The translations under genes and the position numbers were made by a program. From NCBI GenBank assembly GCA_022241475.1, contig JAKOMT010000004.1, positions 82,001 through 146,000 on the forward strand: a stretch of 64,000 nt of DNA. The letters are read 5' to 3'. This DNA is from Microvirga sp. (GTDB lineage Bacteria; Pseudomonadota; Alphaproteobacteria; Rhizobiales; Beijerinckiaceae). Position 1 is the first letter of the stretch. Every line of letters starts with the position of its first letter. Below are positions 1 to 9,466 of this stretch, piece by piece. Below the pieces are notes generated by a model. That model made no database searches. It was not told the DNA's origin and saw only the letters and a list, made by a program, of their open reading frames with translations.

Positions 1-155
1 ATCGATCCATGCAATTCGCCGGCCGTCTTTAACGCCTCGTTAACCCTCTGATCCGCATCATTTCGGCACAGACGTCCCTCGGCGGAACGGTCGGCCGAGC
101 CAGTCGTCGCAATCTCTAATTGACGTCCGCGCCAGCGGCGAGAAGGAAGTGGGAC

Positions 156-1856
156 ATGTCGGACGACAGGGGCAAGAGGCGCGAAGCCGATTCGGTCTCC
201 GCCTCGGCGGAACCCGCGCGCGTGTTCGACCCCCGGGCCGTCCTGACCTCGATCGGCGAGGCGATCTACGACTGGAACATCGAAACCGACGCCATCGCCT
301 GGAGCGCCAACGCCGGCGAGGTGCTGGGCGCGGCGCCGTCGGAGCTGGCGAGCGGCGAGGCCTACGGGCTGCTCGTCGAGGCCGGCAGCGGCATCAGCCG
401 GAACGAGACGATCACGCTCTCGCGCGGCGTCGATTCGGGCGTCGGCGCGCCCTACCGCACCCGATACGATCTTCGCCTGCCGGACGGGCGGCGGGTCGCC
501 GTCGAGGATTCCGGGCGGTGGTACGCCGGACCCGCCGGACAGCCCGTCTCGGCTCACGGCGTGGTGCGCGTCGAGGCCGCCGACTCGTCCGCCATGCGGA
601 CCGGCGACCGCGGCGCCTTTCTCGACTACATCGCCGGCGACGTGATCGAGACCGCCCGCTCCCAGCGGCGCGTCACCATCATGGTCGCCGCGATCGACAA
701 TCTGGAGCGGATCAACGACGAGGTCGGCTATGACGGCGGTGATCTCGTCATCGAGGAGGTCGCGCGCCGGATTCGTCAGGTCCTGCGCACCCGCGACAAG
801 GTCGTCCGCTACGCCAGCAACCGCTTCGCCGTCGCGATGATGTCCTGCTCGCCGGAGCAGGCTCCGATCGCCGCGATGCGACTGCGCGATGCGGTGTCGG
901 CGACGCCTGTCGCGACCGCCGCCGGCGCCTTCCCGGTGATGATGCGGATCGGGGCGGCCTGCGCCCCGGAGCACGCGCGCGACGCGGCGTCGCTGATGCG
1001 CCGCGCCGAAGACGCGCTCGCCCGCGCGAAGGACGCGCCGCACGCGCCGCTGGTCATGCACGATCTCAAATGCGAGGCGCGGCTGCGGGCCGAGCCCTCC
1101 ATGTCCGGCCACGAGATCATCGCCGCCCTGAACGAACGCCGGCTCACTTTCGCGCGCCAGCCCGTCGTCTGCGCGCGCACCCGCGAAGTCGCCTTCTGCG
1201 AGGCGCTGGCGCGGCTCGAGCGGCCCGACATGCCCCTGCTCGCCGCAGGCCAGATCGTCCCCTCCGTCGAGCGGGCCGGGCTGATGGGGCTTCTCGACGC
1301 GCGCATGCTCGAATTGTCGACGGCCTGGCTCGCCGCCAATCCGTCCGAACGGCTCTCGATCAACCTGTCGCCCTCGACTCTGGAGCGGCCCGACTGGATG
1401 CTCGCGCTGAAAGCGCATCTGGGCTCGAATCCCGGCGTCGCCGAGCGGCTCATCGTCGAAATCACCGAGACCGCCGCCGTCAGAGACCCGGCGCAGACGA
1501 AAATCCAGCTGGAGACGATGAAGGCGCTCGGCGTCTCCATCGCCATCGACGATTTCGGCGCGGGGCACACCTCCTTCCGCCACCTGCGCAGCTTTCCCGT
1601 CGACATCCTCAAGATCGACGGAGTCTTCGTCCAGAATCTGGCCCGCTCGGCCGACGATCGCTTCTTCGTGCGCACCCTCGTCGAGCTCGCCGTCAATCTC
1701 GGCGTCCGGACCGTCGCCGAATGGGTCGAGGACGAGGAAACCGCGCGGATGCTCGCCGAATGGGGCGTGGATTATCTCCAGGGCGACCATTGCGGGAAGC
1801 CGGCGCTGGCGTCGAAAGCCGCCGCGATTGACGGGCGGCGCAGCGCCGTCGCCTGA
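156..1856 (+). CDS. PAS-GGDEF(degenerate)-EAL cyclic-di-GMP phosphodiesterase
   Basis: A soluble three-part signalling protein of 566 aa with no membrane segments. A PAS-like sensor occupies about residues 25-140, a GGDEF fold about 160-310, and an EAL domain about 325-555. The GGDEF signature is replaced by ASNRF (near residue 220), so cyclase activity is probably lost. The EAL half keeps its metal and catalytic positions: EAL near 348, INLS, EITE, DDFGAG near 464, LKID and LQGDHCGKP. It is therefore likely to hydrolyse cyclic di-GMP to pGpG. The ATG at 156 is chosen over an upstream TTG at 120 because AAGGAAG lies about 7 bases before it. It sits upstream of murJ in the same direction, but no functional link is evident. 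Confidence 0.88.
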   Translation: MSDDRGKRREADSVSASAEPARVFDPRAVLTSIGEAIYDWNIETDAIAWSANAGEVLGAAPSELASGEAYGLLVEAGSGISRNETITLSRGVDSGVGAPYRTRYDLRLPDGRRVAVEDSGRWYAGPAGQPVSAHGVVRVEAADSSAMRTGDRGAFLDYIAGDVIETARSQRRVTIMVAAIDNLERINDEVGYDGGDLVIEEVARRIRQVLRTRDKVVRYASNRFAVAMMSCSPEQAPIAAMRLRDAVSATPVATAAGAFPVMMRIGAACAPEHARDAASLMRRAEDALARAKDAPHAPLVMHDLKCEARLRAEPSMSGHEIIAALNERRLTFARQPVVCARTREVAFCEALARLERPDMPLLAAGQIVPSVERAGLMGLLDARMLELSTAWLAANPSERLSINLSPSTLERPDWMLALKAHLGSNPGVAERLIVEITETAAVRDPAQTKIQLETMKALGVSIAIDDFGAGHTSFRHLRSFPVDILKIDGVFVQNLARSADDRFFVRTLVELAVNLGVRTVAEWVEDEETARMLAEWGVDYLQGDHCGKPALASKAAAIDGRRSAVA

Positions 1857-1914
1857 ACCGGCGGAAGCGCCCGCGCCGCATCCTGGCGGGATGCGCGATG
1901 AGAGGTATGGCGCG

Positions 1915-3498
1915 ATGACCCGGCCCGCCGCCGACCGATCCTCGCTTCTGCGCGCCGGCGCTGGAATCGGCCTCGCCGCCATGCTCTCGCGCGTCCTCGG
2001 TTTCGTGCGCGACGTGCTCCTCGCCGCGACGCTCGGCGCCGGCCCCGTGGCAGACGCGCTCCTCGCCGCGTTGCGCCTGCCCAATCTGCTGCGTCGCATG
2101 CTCTCGGAGGGCGCGGTGAACGCCGGCTTCGTGCCGCTCCACGCGCGCATCGCGGCCGAGCGCGGCGAGGCGGAGGCCGCGCGGTTCGCGCAGAACGCGC
2201 TTTCGGGCCTCGGCGCCGCGCTGATCGTCCTCGTCGCGCTGAGCCAACTCGTCGCGGGCCCGCTCGTGCTCGCCATGGCGGCGGGCTACGCCGCCGATCC
2301 GGAGACCTACGCGCTCGCCACGCTCCTCAACCGGCTGGCCCTGCCGGCGGTGGGCCTGCTCACGCTCGCGGCGGTCGCGGGCGCGATACTCAACGCGCGC
2401 GGCCGCTTCCGCGCGGCGGCGCTGGCGCCGCTCGTCGTCAACGGGGCGATGATCCTCGTCCTGTGCGCGCCGCTCGCGGGCGCCCGCATCGACCCCGTCC
2501 ACCTCGCCATGGCGCTCGCGGCCGCCTTCAGCCTCGGCGGCGCGGCGCAGCTCGCGCTTCTGCTGCGCGTTCTGGCGGCGGAGCGGCGCGGACGCGGCGA
2601 GCGGCTGCGCGTCGCCCGGCCGCGCCTCGATCCGGAGATGCGCCGACTCCTCGCCCTCGGCCTGCCGGCGCTGCTCGCCGCGGGCGCCTCGCAGCTCGTC
2701 CTGCTCGCGGCGTTTCAGGCGGCCTCGTTCACGCCGTCCGGCGTGGCGCATCTGCACTACGCCGACCGGCTTTTCCAGTTGCCGCTCGGGTTGCTGGCCG
2801 CTGGCGTCGGGATCGCGCTGCTGCCGGCGGTCGCCGCCCGCTGGCGCGCCGGCGACAGGGAGGGGGGCGTGGCGGCGCTCAACCGCGCCATGGAGGCCGC
2901 CCTCCTCGTCGCCCTGCCCGCCGGGCTGGCGCTCGCCCTGATCGCCGATCCGATCGTCGCCGTCTTGTTCGAGCGGGGCGCCTTCGGAGCGCAGGACCGC
3001 GCGGCAACCGCCGCCACTCTCGCGGGCCTCGCCGTCGGTCTTCCGTTCGCAGCCGCGGCGAAAGTTCTGGGGCAGGCGCTGTTCGCCGGCGAGCGAATGC
3101 GCGCCGCCGCGCTGACGACGGTCTTCGCGTTCCTCGTCGCGCTCGCAGCCTGCGCGCTTCTCGGGGCGCGCTGGGGCGGTCTCGGGATCGGGCTCGGGGC
3201 GGCTCTCGCCTTCGCCGCGCACGCGGCGGCGCTCGCGGCGCTTCTCGTCGCGCGGGGCGAGTGGGCGCCGGACCGGCGGCTGATCGGGAGGCTCGCGCGC
3301 GCCACGCCGGCGCTCGCGGCGCTCGGTCTCGCGCTGCTGGCGGCGCGCGGGCTCCCGGCGTCGGGGAGCCCGCTGCTCCTGGCTCTCGTCTGTCTCGGCG
3401 GCGCGGCGCTGTACGGCGCCGTGGCGCTCCTGTGCGGAGCGATCCGGCGCGAGGATCTGCGGGCGTTGCTCGGAGCCCGTGAGGAAAGCGCCGGCTGA
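1915..3498 (+). CDS. murJ: Lipid II flippase MurJ (MviN family)
   Basis: A 527-aa polytopic inner-membrane protein of the MurJ/MviN branch of the MOP superfamily, which flips the peptidoglycan precursor lipid II to the periplasm. The N-terminal block with [13 protein letters not shown] and the following [20 protein letters not shown] stretch are family hallmarks. About 14 hydrophobic segments follow, and the length is typical. The frame is open upstream to 1828 and also has an ATG at 1891, but the ATG at 1915 gives the usual short cytoplasmic N-terminus. murJ followed by trpS is common in Hyphomicrobiales. Essential in most bacteria. Confidence 0.95.
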   Translation: MTRPAADRSSLLRAGAGIGLAAMLSRVLGFVRDVLLAATLGAGPVADALLAALRLPNLLRRMLSEGAVNAGFVPLHARIAAERGEAEAARFAQNALSGLGAALIVLVALSQLVAGPLVLAMAAGYAADPETYALATLLNRLALPAVGLLTLAAVAGAILNARGRFRAAALAPLVVNGAMILVLCAPLAGARIDPVHLAMALAAAFSLGGAAQLALLLRVLAAERRGRGERLRVARPRLDPEMRRLLALGLPALLAAGASQLVLLAAFQAASFTPSGVAHLHYADRLFQLPLGLLAAGVGIALLPAVAARWRAGDREGGVAALNRAMEAALLVALPAGLALALIADPIVAVLFERGAFGAQDRAATAATLAGLAVGLPFAAAAKVLGQALFAGERMRAAALTTVFAFLVALAACALLGARWGGLGIGLGAALAFAAHAAALAALLVARGEWAPDRRLIGRLARATPALAALGLALLAARGLPASGSPLLLALVCLGGAALYGAVALLCGAIRREDLRALLGAREESAG

Positions 3499-3557
3499 GG
3501 CCTTGCATAAGGCGCGCGCTTGCCATATGGCCCGGCGAAGCGCGAAAGGGACGGATC

Positions 3558-4598
3558 ATGGCCGCATTCAAGGAGCTGGTTTTCTCGGGGGTTCAGCCGA
3601 CCGGAAACCTGCATCTGGGCAATTATCTCGGCGCGATCAGCCGCTTCGTGACGATGCAGGAGACGCATGACTGCATCTATTGCGTCGTCGACCTGCACGC
3701 GATCACGGTGCCGCAGGATCCGCGCGAACTCGCGCGGCAGATCCGCGAGGTCACGGCCGCCTTCATCGCCGCCGGCATCGATCCGACGAAGAACATCGTC
3801 TTCAACCAGTCGCAGGTTCCCCAGCACGCCGAGCTGGCCTGGATCTTCAACTGCGTCGCGCGCATGGGCTGGCTCAACCGCATGACCCAGTTCAAGGAGA
3901 AGGCCGGCAAGGACCGCGAGAACGCCTCCGTCGGCCTTTTCGCCTATCCGACGCTGATGGCCGCCGACATCCTGGCCTACCGCGCCACCCACGTGCCGGT
4001 GGGCGACGACCAGAAGCAGCACCTCGAACTGTCCCGCGACATCGCCCAGAAATTCAACAACGACTGGGCCGAGTCGATCGCGGAGCGCGGCCACGGCGAC
4101 GCGTTCTTCCCGCTGCCCGAGCCGCTGATCCAGGGGCCGGCCACCCGAGTCATGAGCCTGCGCGACGGATCGAAGAAGATGTCGAAATCGGATCCCTCCG
4201 ACTATTCGCGCATCAATCTGACCGACGACGCAGACGCGATCGCGCAAAAGGTGCGCAAGGCCAAGACCGATCCCGAGCCCCTTCCCGGCGAACCGGCGGG
4301 CCTTGCGGGACGCCCGGAAGCCGAGAACCTCGTCGGCATCTTCGCCGCGCTGAAGAGCGTCACGCGCGAGGACGTCCTCGCCGAATTCGGCGGGGCGCAG
4401 TTCTCCGCGTTCAAGAGCGCGCTCGTGGATCTCGCCGTCGAGCGGCTGGCGCCGATCGCCGGCGAGATGAAGCGACTGACCCAGGACCCCGGCTATATCG
4501 ACGCCGTGCTGGCCGACGGCGCAGCGCGCGCGCGGGCCGTCGCCGAGCCGAATATCGACGCGGTCAAGGACATTCTGGGCTTCGTTCGAGGGCGCTGA
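3558..4598 (+). CDS. trpS: Tryptophanyl-tRNA synthetase
   Basis: A class I aminoacyl-tRNA synthetase of 346 aa that charges tRNA-Trp with tryptophan. The HIGH-type signature [10 protein letters not shown] lies at residues 14-23, and the KMSKS loop ([10 protein letters not shown]) begins near residue 206. Length and motif spacing match bacterial TrpS. It starts about 60 bases after murJ and is probably expressed with it. Assignment is secure. Confidence 0.97.
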   Translation: MAAFKELVFSGVQPTGNLHLGNYLGAISRFVTMQETHDCIYCVVDLHAITVPQDPRELARQIREVTAAFIAAGIDPTKNIVFNQSQVPQHAELAWIFNCVARMGWLNRMTQFKEKAGKDRENASVGLFAYPTLMAADILAYRATHVPVGDDQKQHLELSRDIAQKFNNDWAESIAERGHGDAFFPLPEPLIQGPATRVMSLRDGSKKMSKSDPSDYSRINLTDDADAIAQKVRKAKTDPEPLPGEPAGLAGRPEAENLVGIFAALKSVTREDVLAEFGGAQFSAFKSALVDLAVERLAPIAGEMKRLTQDPGYIDAVLADGAARARAVAEPNIDAVKDILGFVRGR

Positions 4599-4672
4599 GG
4601 CGCCCATTCATTGCGCTTGCTCGCTCGCGCGTTCGCGGGCAGCATCGCCCGGCGGCGGACCGGAGGCGATCC

Positions 4673-5173
4673 ATGCCCTATTCAAGGCGACGATCCTACG
4701 AGGCGGGGCACCGCCCGAAATTCCTCGTGGTCGTCGACGAGACGCTGGAATGCGAACGCGCCGTGCGCTTCGCCGCCCGCCGCGTGGCGCGCCTCGGCGC
4801 CAAGCTCGTGCTCCTGTCCGTGTCCGAGCCGCCCGACGGCTTCGAATGGCTCGGCGTCGGCGACATGATGCGCGCCGAAGCCGAGGAGGAGGCGCAGGAT
4901 CGTTTGGAGACTGCGGCCGAACTCGCTCGCGACGCCGCGGGCGTCCAGGCCGAGCTGATCGTGCGGATCGGCGTTCGCACCGACGAGATCCTCAAGCTGA
5001 TCGAGCAGGACGAGGATATCTCCTTCCTCGTCCTCGCAGCCGGAACCGCGTCGGAAGGTCCCGGTCCGCTCGTCAGCGGCCTCGCCGGCAAGACCGCCTC
5101 CACATACCCCGTGCCCGTCGTGATCGTGCCGGGCGGGCTCACGGACGAAGAGATCGACGCCATCGCCGGATGA
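4673..5173 (+). CDS. Universal stress protein family (UspA-like)
   Basis: A 166-aa cytoplasmic Usp-fold protein beginning MPYSRRRSYEAGH. The core shows the alternating strands of the family (FLVVVDETLECERAVRFA, then VPVVIVPGG at the end). The typical ATP-binding G-x2-G-x9-G(S/T) loop is only loosely preserved (AGTASEGPGPLVSGLAGKTAS). It lies downstream of murJ-trpS, a familiar arrangement in Hyphomicrobiales, and converges on the OmpA-like gene with only 6 bases between the stops. The precise role is unknown; Usp proteins are usually linked to stress survival. Confidence 0.85.
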   Translation: MPYSRRRSYEAGHRPKFLVVVDETLECERAVRFAARRVARLGAKLVLLSVSEPPDGFEWLGVGDMMRAEAEEEAQDRLETAAELARDAAGVQAELIVRIGVRTDEILKLIEQDEDISFLVLAAGTASEGPGPLVSGLAGKTASTYPVPVVIVPGGLTDEEIDAIAG

Positions 5174-5179
5174 GGCGCG

Positions 5180-6196
5180 TCAACGCTCCGTCAGCTTGAA
5201 CTCGATGCGCCGGTTGCGGTCGTAGGCCTCGGGCGTCGTCCCCGGATCGAGCGGCTGGAACTCGCCGAACCCTGCGGCGAGCAGGTTTTCCGGCCGCACC
5301 CCTTGCGTGATGAGGTAGCGCACGACGGCGGTGGCGCGCCCGGTCGAGAGATCCCAGTTCGACGGAAACCGCGCCGTGGCGATGGGCTGGGCGTCGGTAT
5401 GGCCGTCGACCCGCAGCACCCACGGGATGTCGGGCGGGATCTCCTGCGCCAATTCACGGATCGCCGAGGCTATGCGGTCGAGTTCGGGCTGCGGCCCCGG
5501 GCGCAGCTCCGCCTGCCCGAGCGGGAAGAGCACCTCCGACTGGAAGACGAAGCGGTCGCCGACGATGCGGACGTCCTCGCGCGCGCCGAGGATCTGCCGC
5601 AGCCGGCCGAAGAAGTCCGAACGGAACCGCGCCAGCTCCTGCACCCGCTGCGCCAGCGCGACGTTGAGCCGGCTACCGAGGTCGGCGATCCGCGTCTGGC
5701 TCTCGCGGTCGCGGGCTTCGCTGGCTTCGAGCGCGGCCTCCAGCGCGCCGATCTGGCGGCGCAGGGCGGCGATCTGCTGATTGAGGATGTCGATCTGGTT
5801 GAGCGCGCGCGAGGCGGCCTGCTGCTCGCCTTGGAGCGCCGAGGCGAGTTCGTCCGCGCGCTCGGCCGCGCCGGCGCCGGTGTCGAGCAGCGCCTGCAGC
5901 CGCGCCTGCTCGGCCTGCGCCGCGTCGAGCGTGGTCTCGAGCGAGCCGAGGCTGAGCTCGAGATCGCGCCGCGAGGACCGCTCGAGCGCGAGGAGGTCCG
6001 TCAGTTCGGCGATCTGGCGGTTCAGCCGGTCGAGCACGGTGTCGCGGCCAGAGATCTCCTGCGAGAGGAAGAACTGCGCCAGCATGAAGATCGAGAGCAG
6101 GAAGACGATGACGAGAAGCAGGGTCGAGAGCGCGTCGACATAGCCCGGCCAGTAATTCAGGCTCCGGTCGCGCCGGCCGCGGGACGTGAGCGCCAT
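5180..6196 (-). CDS. OmpA/MotB-type peptidoglycan-binding membrane protein
   Basis: 338 aa with one N-terminal membrane helix (about residues 22-45, containing YVDALSTLLLVIVF with a buried Asp like the proton-binding Asp of MotB). A long coiled coil follows (about 45-180, rich in Leu/Gln/Ala heptads), then a C-terminal OmpA-like peptidoglycan-binding domain (VDGHTDAQPI near 270, then NWDLSTGRA and NRRIEFKL). It starts 4 bases after the stop of the MotA-like gene, so the two are one operon and probably one stator-like complex. No flagellar genes are nearby, so a flagellar role is not supported. A proton-driven envelope complex similar in architecture to MotAB, TolQR or ExbBD is inferred. Confidence 0.85.
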   Translation of the reverse strand: MALTSRGRRDRSLNYWPGYVDALSTLLLVIVFLLSIFMLAQFFLSQEISGRDTVLDRLNRQIAELTDLLALERSSRRDLELSLGSLETTLDAAQAEQARLQALLDTGAGAAERADELASALQGEQQAASRALNQIDILNQQIAALRRQIGALEAALEASEARDRESQTRIADLGSRLNVALAQRVQELARFRSDFFGRLRQILGAREDVRIVGDRFVFQSEVLFPLGQAELRPGPQPELDRIASAIRELAQEIPPDIPWVLRVDGHTDAQPIATARFPSNWDLSTGRATAVVRYLITQGVRPENLLAAGFGEFQPLDPGTTPEAYDRNRRIEFKLTER

Positions 6197-6200
6197 GGCG

Positions 6201-7187
6201 TCACGTCCTTTCTTGCGCGAGGCGCTCGAGCACGGCCTTCAGATCCTTCTCGCGCGCGGCCTGGGCCTCGACCCAGTCGCGGATCATTTGCTGCTCGGCG
6301 CGCATGTGCTGGACGAGCCCCTGCACGCCCTCGGCGAGGCTCGCCATGGCCTGCGTCGCCTGACGCCCGCCGCCGCCCTCGTTGACCGCCGTGGTGAGCT
6401 TGGCGAGCGCCGCCGTGATCTCCGACGAGGAGACGCCAGTCGAGGGCAGGCTGCGCGCGGCCGGCTGAGCCGGGGCGTCGACGGCGTGCACGGTGAGATA
6501 ATCCTCGAGCTCCATGAAGAAGCGGCTCTGGGCCTGACCCGCCTGCAGGTCGAGGAAGCCGACGACGAGGGAGCTGCCGAGGCCGAAGAGGGACGAGGAG
6601 AAGGCGATGCCGATGCCGACCAGCGGCGAGGCGAGCGAGCTCTTCAGCTCGTCGAAGAGGACCGCCGCGTCGCCCCCGCTCGGAAGGCCGCCGATGTTGC
6701 GCCCCACGGAGCCGACGGTCTCGATCAGGCCCCAGAAGGTGCCGAGCAGGCCGAGCAGGATCAGCAGACCCGCGATGTAGCGCACCATCTCGCGGCTCTC
6801 GTCGAGGCGGGCCCCGATCGTGTCGAGGAGCGTGCGCATGGTGGTGGTCGAGATGGCGATCTGCCCCGAGCCCGCGCGGGTCTCGACGGCGAGGGCGATC
6901 GGCGCGAGGAGAACCGGACCCCGGTCGGATGACGCGCCTTCGTGGAGGTCGAGCCCGTTGATCCAGCGAACTTCGCGGAAGAGCCGGGCCACCTGGCGCA
7001 GGGCGAGAATGGCGCCGACGAGCAGCACGCCGACGATCAGGCCGTTGAGCCCGGGATTGCTCAGGAAGGCCGTCCAGATCGGCTCGTAGAGGATGAAGGC
7101 CAGGAACCCCGCAAGAACGAGGAACACCACCATCCGGATCATGTAAATCCTTGGCGGCGTCAGGGGCTTACGGGTCTCTGCCTGCAT
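6201..7187 (-). CDS. MotA/TolQ/ExbB-family proton channel protein
   Basis: 328 aa. Two membrane helices lie near the N-terminus (about 15-35 and 45-65), a cytoplasmic segment follows, and a second hydrophobic pair (near 170-190 and 225-250, including YIAGLLILLGLLGTFWGLIE) carries the MotA/TolQ/ExbB signature. The C-terminal 70 residues are charged and amphipathic. The ATG at 7187 is preferred: it begins MQAETRKPLTPPR directly before the first helix, while the upstream in-frame extension is Arg-rich. It precedes and is probably coupled to the OmpA-like partner gene. Confidence 0.83.
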   Translation of the reverse strand: MQAETRKPLTPPRIYMIRMVVFLVLAGFLAFILYEPIWTAFLSNPGLNGLIVGVLLVGAILALRQVARLFREVRWINGLDLHEGASSDRGPVLLAPIALAVETRAGSGQIAISTTTMRTLLDTIGARLDESREMVRYIAGLLILLGLLGTFWGLIETVGSVGRNIGGLPSGGDAAVLFDELKSSLASPLVGIGIAFSSSLFGLGSSLVVGFLDLQAGQAQSRFFMELEDYLTVHAVDAPAQPAARSLPSTGVSSSEITAALAKLTTAVNEGGGGRQATQAMASLAEGVQGLVQHMRAEQQMIRDWVEAQAAREKDLKAVLERLAQERT

Positions 7188-7328
7188 GTCTTCCCCGTCG
7201 GGCTGCGTATCCGGGCCGCGATTCCAGCGCCGGGCGCGCCGACGCAGGATGCGTTTAGCATGCACGGGGCGGGGTTGACCATCAAGTTGGCCATCCGGAC
7301 GCCCGGCCGCAAGCCGGAAACGGCGGCC

Positions 7329-8150
7329 TCAGCCGGCTTCGGCGGCGGCGGCGCGCTCGCGACCCGCCTTGCGCACGATCTTGAGGAGTTCGCGCTGGAC
7401 GAATTCGTTGCCGCACACGACGGAGCCCTTGGTCAGCATGTCGGCCCCGCCGTCCGCGTCGGTGACGTAGCCGCCCGCCTCGCGCACGAGGATGATCCCG
7501 GCGGCGATGTCGTAGCTCGAAAGGTTGCGCTCCCAGTAGCCGTCGACGCGGCCGGAGGCGACCCAGGCCAGATCGAGCGCGGCCGAGCCCATGCGGCGAA
7601 CGCCGGCGGTGACGCCCATCACGGCGCCCAGCTCCGAGAGGAACAGCGGATGATCGCCGCGCCCGATGAAGGGAATGCCGCAGGCGACCACGGATTCGAT
7701 CATCTCGTTGCGGGCCGCGACGCGCAGGCGCCGGTTGTTCATGAACGCGCCCTGCCCCTTCTCCGCTGCGTAGAGCTCGTCCTTGATCGGATCGTAAACG
7801 ACGCCGGCGACGATCTGCCCCTCGCGCTCGAGCGCGATCGAGATCGCGAAATGCGGAATGCCGTGCAGGAAGTTGGTCGTTCCGTCGAGCGGATCGACAT
7901 GCCAGGTGTTGGAACGGTCGGTTCCCTCGACCACGCCGCCTTCCTCCAGCCTGAACCCGTAGCCGGGGCGCGCTTTCGCCAGGATTTCGCGTAGGGTCTG
8001 CTCAGCCTTGCGGTCGGCGATCGAGACGAAGTCGCCGGGCCCCTTGCGGGAGACCTGCAGGTTTTCGACCTCGCCGTAATCGCGCTTCAATCCGCGCGAG
8101 GCCTTCATCACGGCGTCGAGCATCACTGTCATCAGGGGCGAGCGGATCAT
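7329..8150 (-). CDS. suhB: Inositol monophosphatase family protein (SuhB-like)
   Basis: 273-aa Mg-dependent, Li-sensitive phosphatase family member. Metal-binding motifs are intact: EE at 69-70, the WxDPLDGT motif at 83-91 (WHVDPLDGTTNF), and a second motif with SSYDIAAGIILVREAGG toward the C-terminus. Likely substrates are inositol phosphates or related sugar phosphates. In enterobacteria SuhB also assists rRNA antitermination, but that is not shown here. The ATG at 8150 (MIRSPLMTVMLDAV) fits the family start; the upstream in-frame extension is Arg-rich and unlikely to be translated. Confidence 0.9.
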   Translation of the reverse strand: MIRSPLMTVMLDAVMKASRGLKRDYGEVENLQVSRKGPGDFVSIADRKAEQTLREILAKARPGYGFRLEEGGVVEGTDRSNTWHVDPLDGTTNFLHGIPHFAISIALEREGQIVAGVVYDPIKDELYAAEKGQGAFMNNRRLRVAARNEMIESVVACGIPFIGRGDHPLFLSELGAVMGVTAGVRRMGSAALDLAWVASGRVDGYWERNLSSYDIAAGIILVREAGGYVTDADGGADMLTKGSVVCGNEFVQRELLKIVRKAGRERAAAAEAG

Positions 8151-8367
8151 GGGGCGCTTTCGTGCGTTTTCGGGCGGCGGGCCGGCATCGGCTCCGCTGC
8201 GCATCGTATCGTGTGAGCTGGTTCCTGCTCGAAAACCACGCCGGGCCCGGCGCGTCAAGCGTTCTGCGCCCGCCCGGCATTGCGCGCCCGCCGGCTCCCG
8301 TGCTTAAGGAAAGCGGCCGTCCGGGAAACACGCGGGGGCGGGGGCGGGTCGAGACGAGGGGCTGCGA

Positions 8368-9456
8368 ATGGCTTTGCGCGATGGAATCCAGTCCGCGAGA
8401 ACGATCGCCGCGCTCACGCAGGCGGGCGCGATCCTGCCGGCGACGCCCTACGCCGGGGACCAGATCCAGCCGGCGAGCCTCGACCTGCGTCTGGGCGCCC
8501 GCGCCTGGCGCGTCCGGGCGAGCTTCCTGCCCGGCCCGCATCGCGACGTGCGCGACCGGCTCGCCCACCTCGAACTCCATGAACTCGACCTGACGAGGCC
8601 CGTCCTGCTCGAGACCGGTTGCGTCTATATCGCCGAATTGCAGGAAAGCCTCGCCCTTCCGGCCGATCTCGCGGCGTCGGCCAATCCCAAGAGCTCGACG
8701 GGACGCATCGACGTCTTCACCCGCGTGATCACCGATCGCGCACGCGAATTCGACACGATCGAAGCGGGATACCACGGCCCGCTCTACGCCGAGATTTCGC
8801 CGCGCACCTTTCCGGTGCGCGTGCGGATGGGCTCGCGGCTGTCGCAACTGCGCCTGCGCAAGGGCGAATGCCGCCTGACAGATGACGAACTGAGGGCCCT
8901 GCACGCGCGCGAAACCCTCGTCGCGTCGGCCGCCCCGTCGATCCAGGACGGCGTCGCGGTGAGCGTCGATCTCGCCGGGTTCGGGCCGGAGCGGCTCGTC
9001 GGCTACCGGGCGAAGCGCCACACGGCGCTCGTTGACGTCGACGCGCCGGGATCCTGCGCCGTCGCGGATTTCTGGGAGCCGATCCACGGCTCCGGCAGGC
9101 CCGAGCTGATCCTCGATCCCGGGCAGTTCTACATCCTCGCCTCCAAGGAAGCCGTGCACGTGCCGCCGGATTACGCCGCCGAGATGGTCCCCTTCGATCC
9201 GCTCGTCGGGGAATTCCGCGTGCATTACGCCGGCTTCTTCGATCCGGGTTTCGGCCATTCCGGGGCCGGCGGAGCGGGGGCTCGCGCGGTGCTCGAAGTG
9301 CGCTCGCGCGACGTGCCCTTCATTCTCGAAGACGGTCAGATCGTCGGACGCCTCGTCTACGAGCGCATGGCCGAGCGTCCCGAGGTGCTCTACGGCGCGG
9401 GCGCGGGCTCGAACTATCAGGCGCAGGGCCTGAAGCTTTCCAAGCACTTCGTCTGA
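8368..9456 (+). CDS. dcd: 2'-deoxycytidine 5'-triphosphate deaminase, long form
   Basis: Deaminates dCTP to dUTP, feeding thymidylate synthesis. At 362 aa it is about twice the length of the ordinary single-domain Dcd. The first half carries the trimeric dUTPase/Dcd-like nucleotide loop (ANPKSSTGRIDVFTRVI near residues 109-125). The second half repeats the jelly-roll (DPGQFYILASKEAVHVP, then FDPGFG). This two-domain form is widespread in alphaproteobacteria. The start is an ATG with GACGAGGGGC upstream. It diverges from the suhB-like gene. Confidence 0.88.
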   Translation: MALRDGIQSARTIAALTQAGAILPATPYAGDQIQPASLDLRLGARAWRVRASFLPGPHRDVRDRLAHLELHELDLTRPVLLETGCVYIAELQESLALPADLAASANPKSSTGRIDVFTRVITDRAREFDTIEAGYHGPLYAEISPRTFPVRVRMGSRLSQLRLRKGECRLTDDELRALHARETLVASAAPSIQDGVAVSVDLAGFGPERLVGYRAKRHTALVDVDAPGSCAVADFWEPIHGSGRPELILDPGQFYILASKEAVHVPPDYAAEMVPFDPLVGEFRVHYAGFFDPGFGHSGAGGAGARAVLEVRSRDVPFILEDGQIVGRLVYERMAERPEVLYGAGAGSNYQAQGLKLSKHFV

Positions 9457-9466
9457 ACCGGCGCCC

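Noticed and set aside
5180..7187. Zorya-type anti-phage system (ZorA/ZorB resemble MotA and OmpA)
   Set aside because: No helicase, nuclease or other Zorya partner is adjacent, and the neighbours are housekeeping genes. The pair looks like an ordinary conserved Hyphomicrobiales envelope operon.
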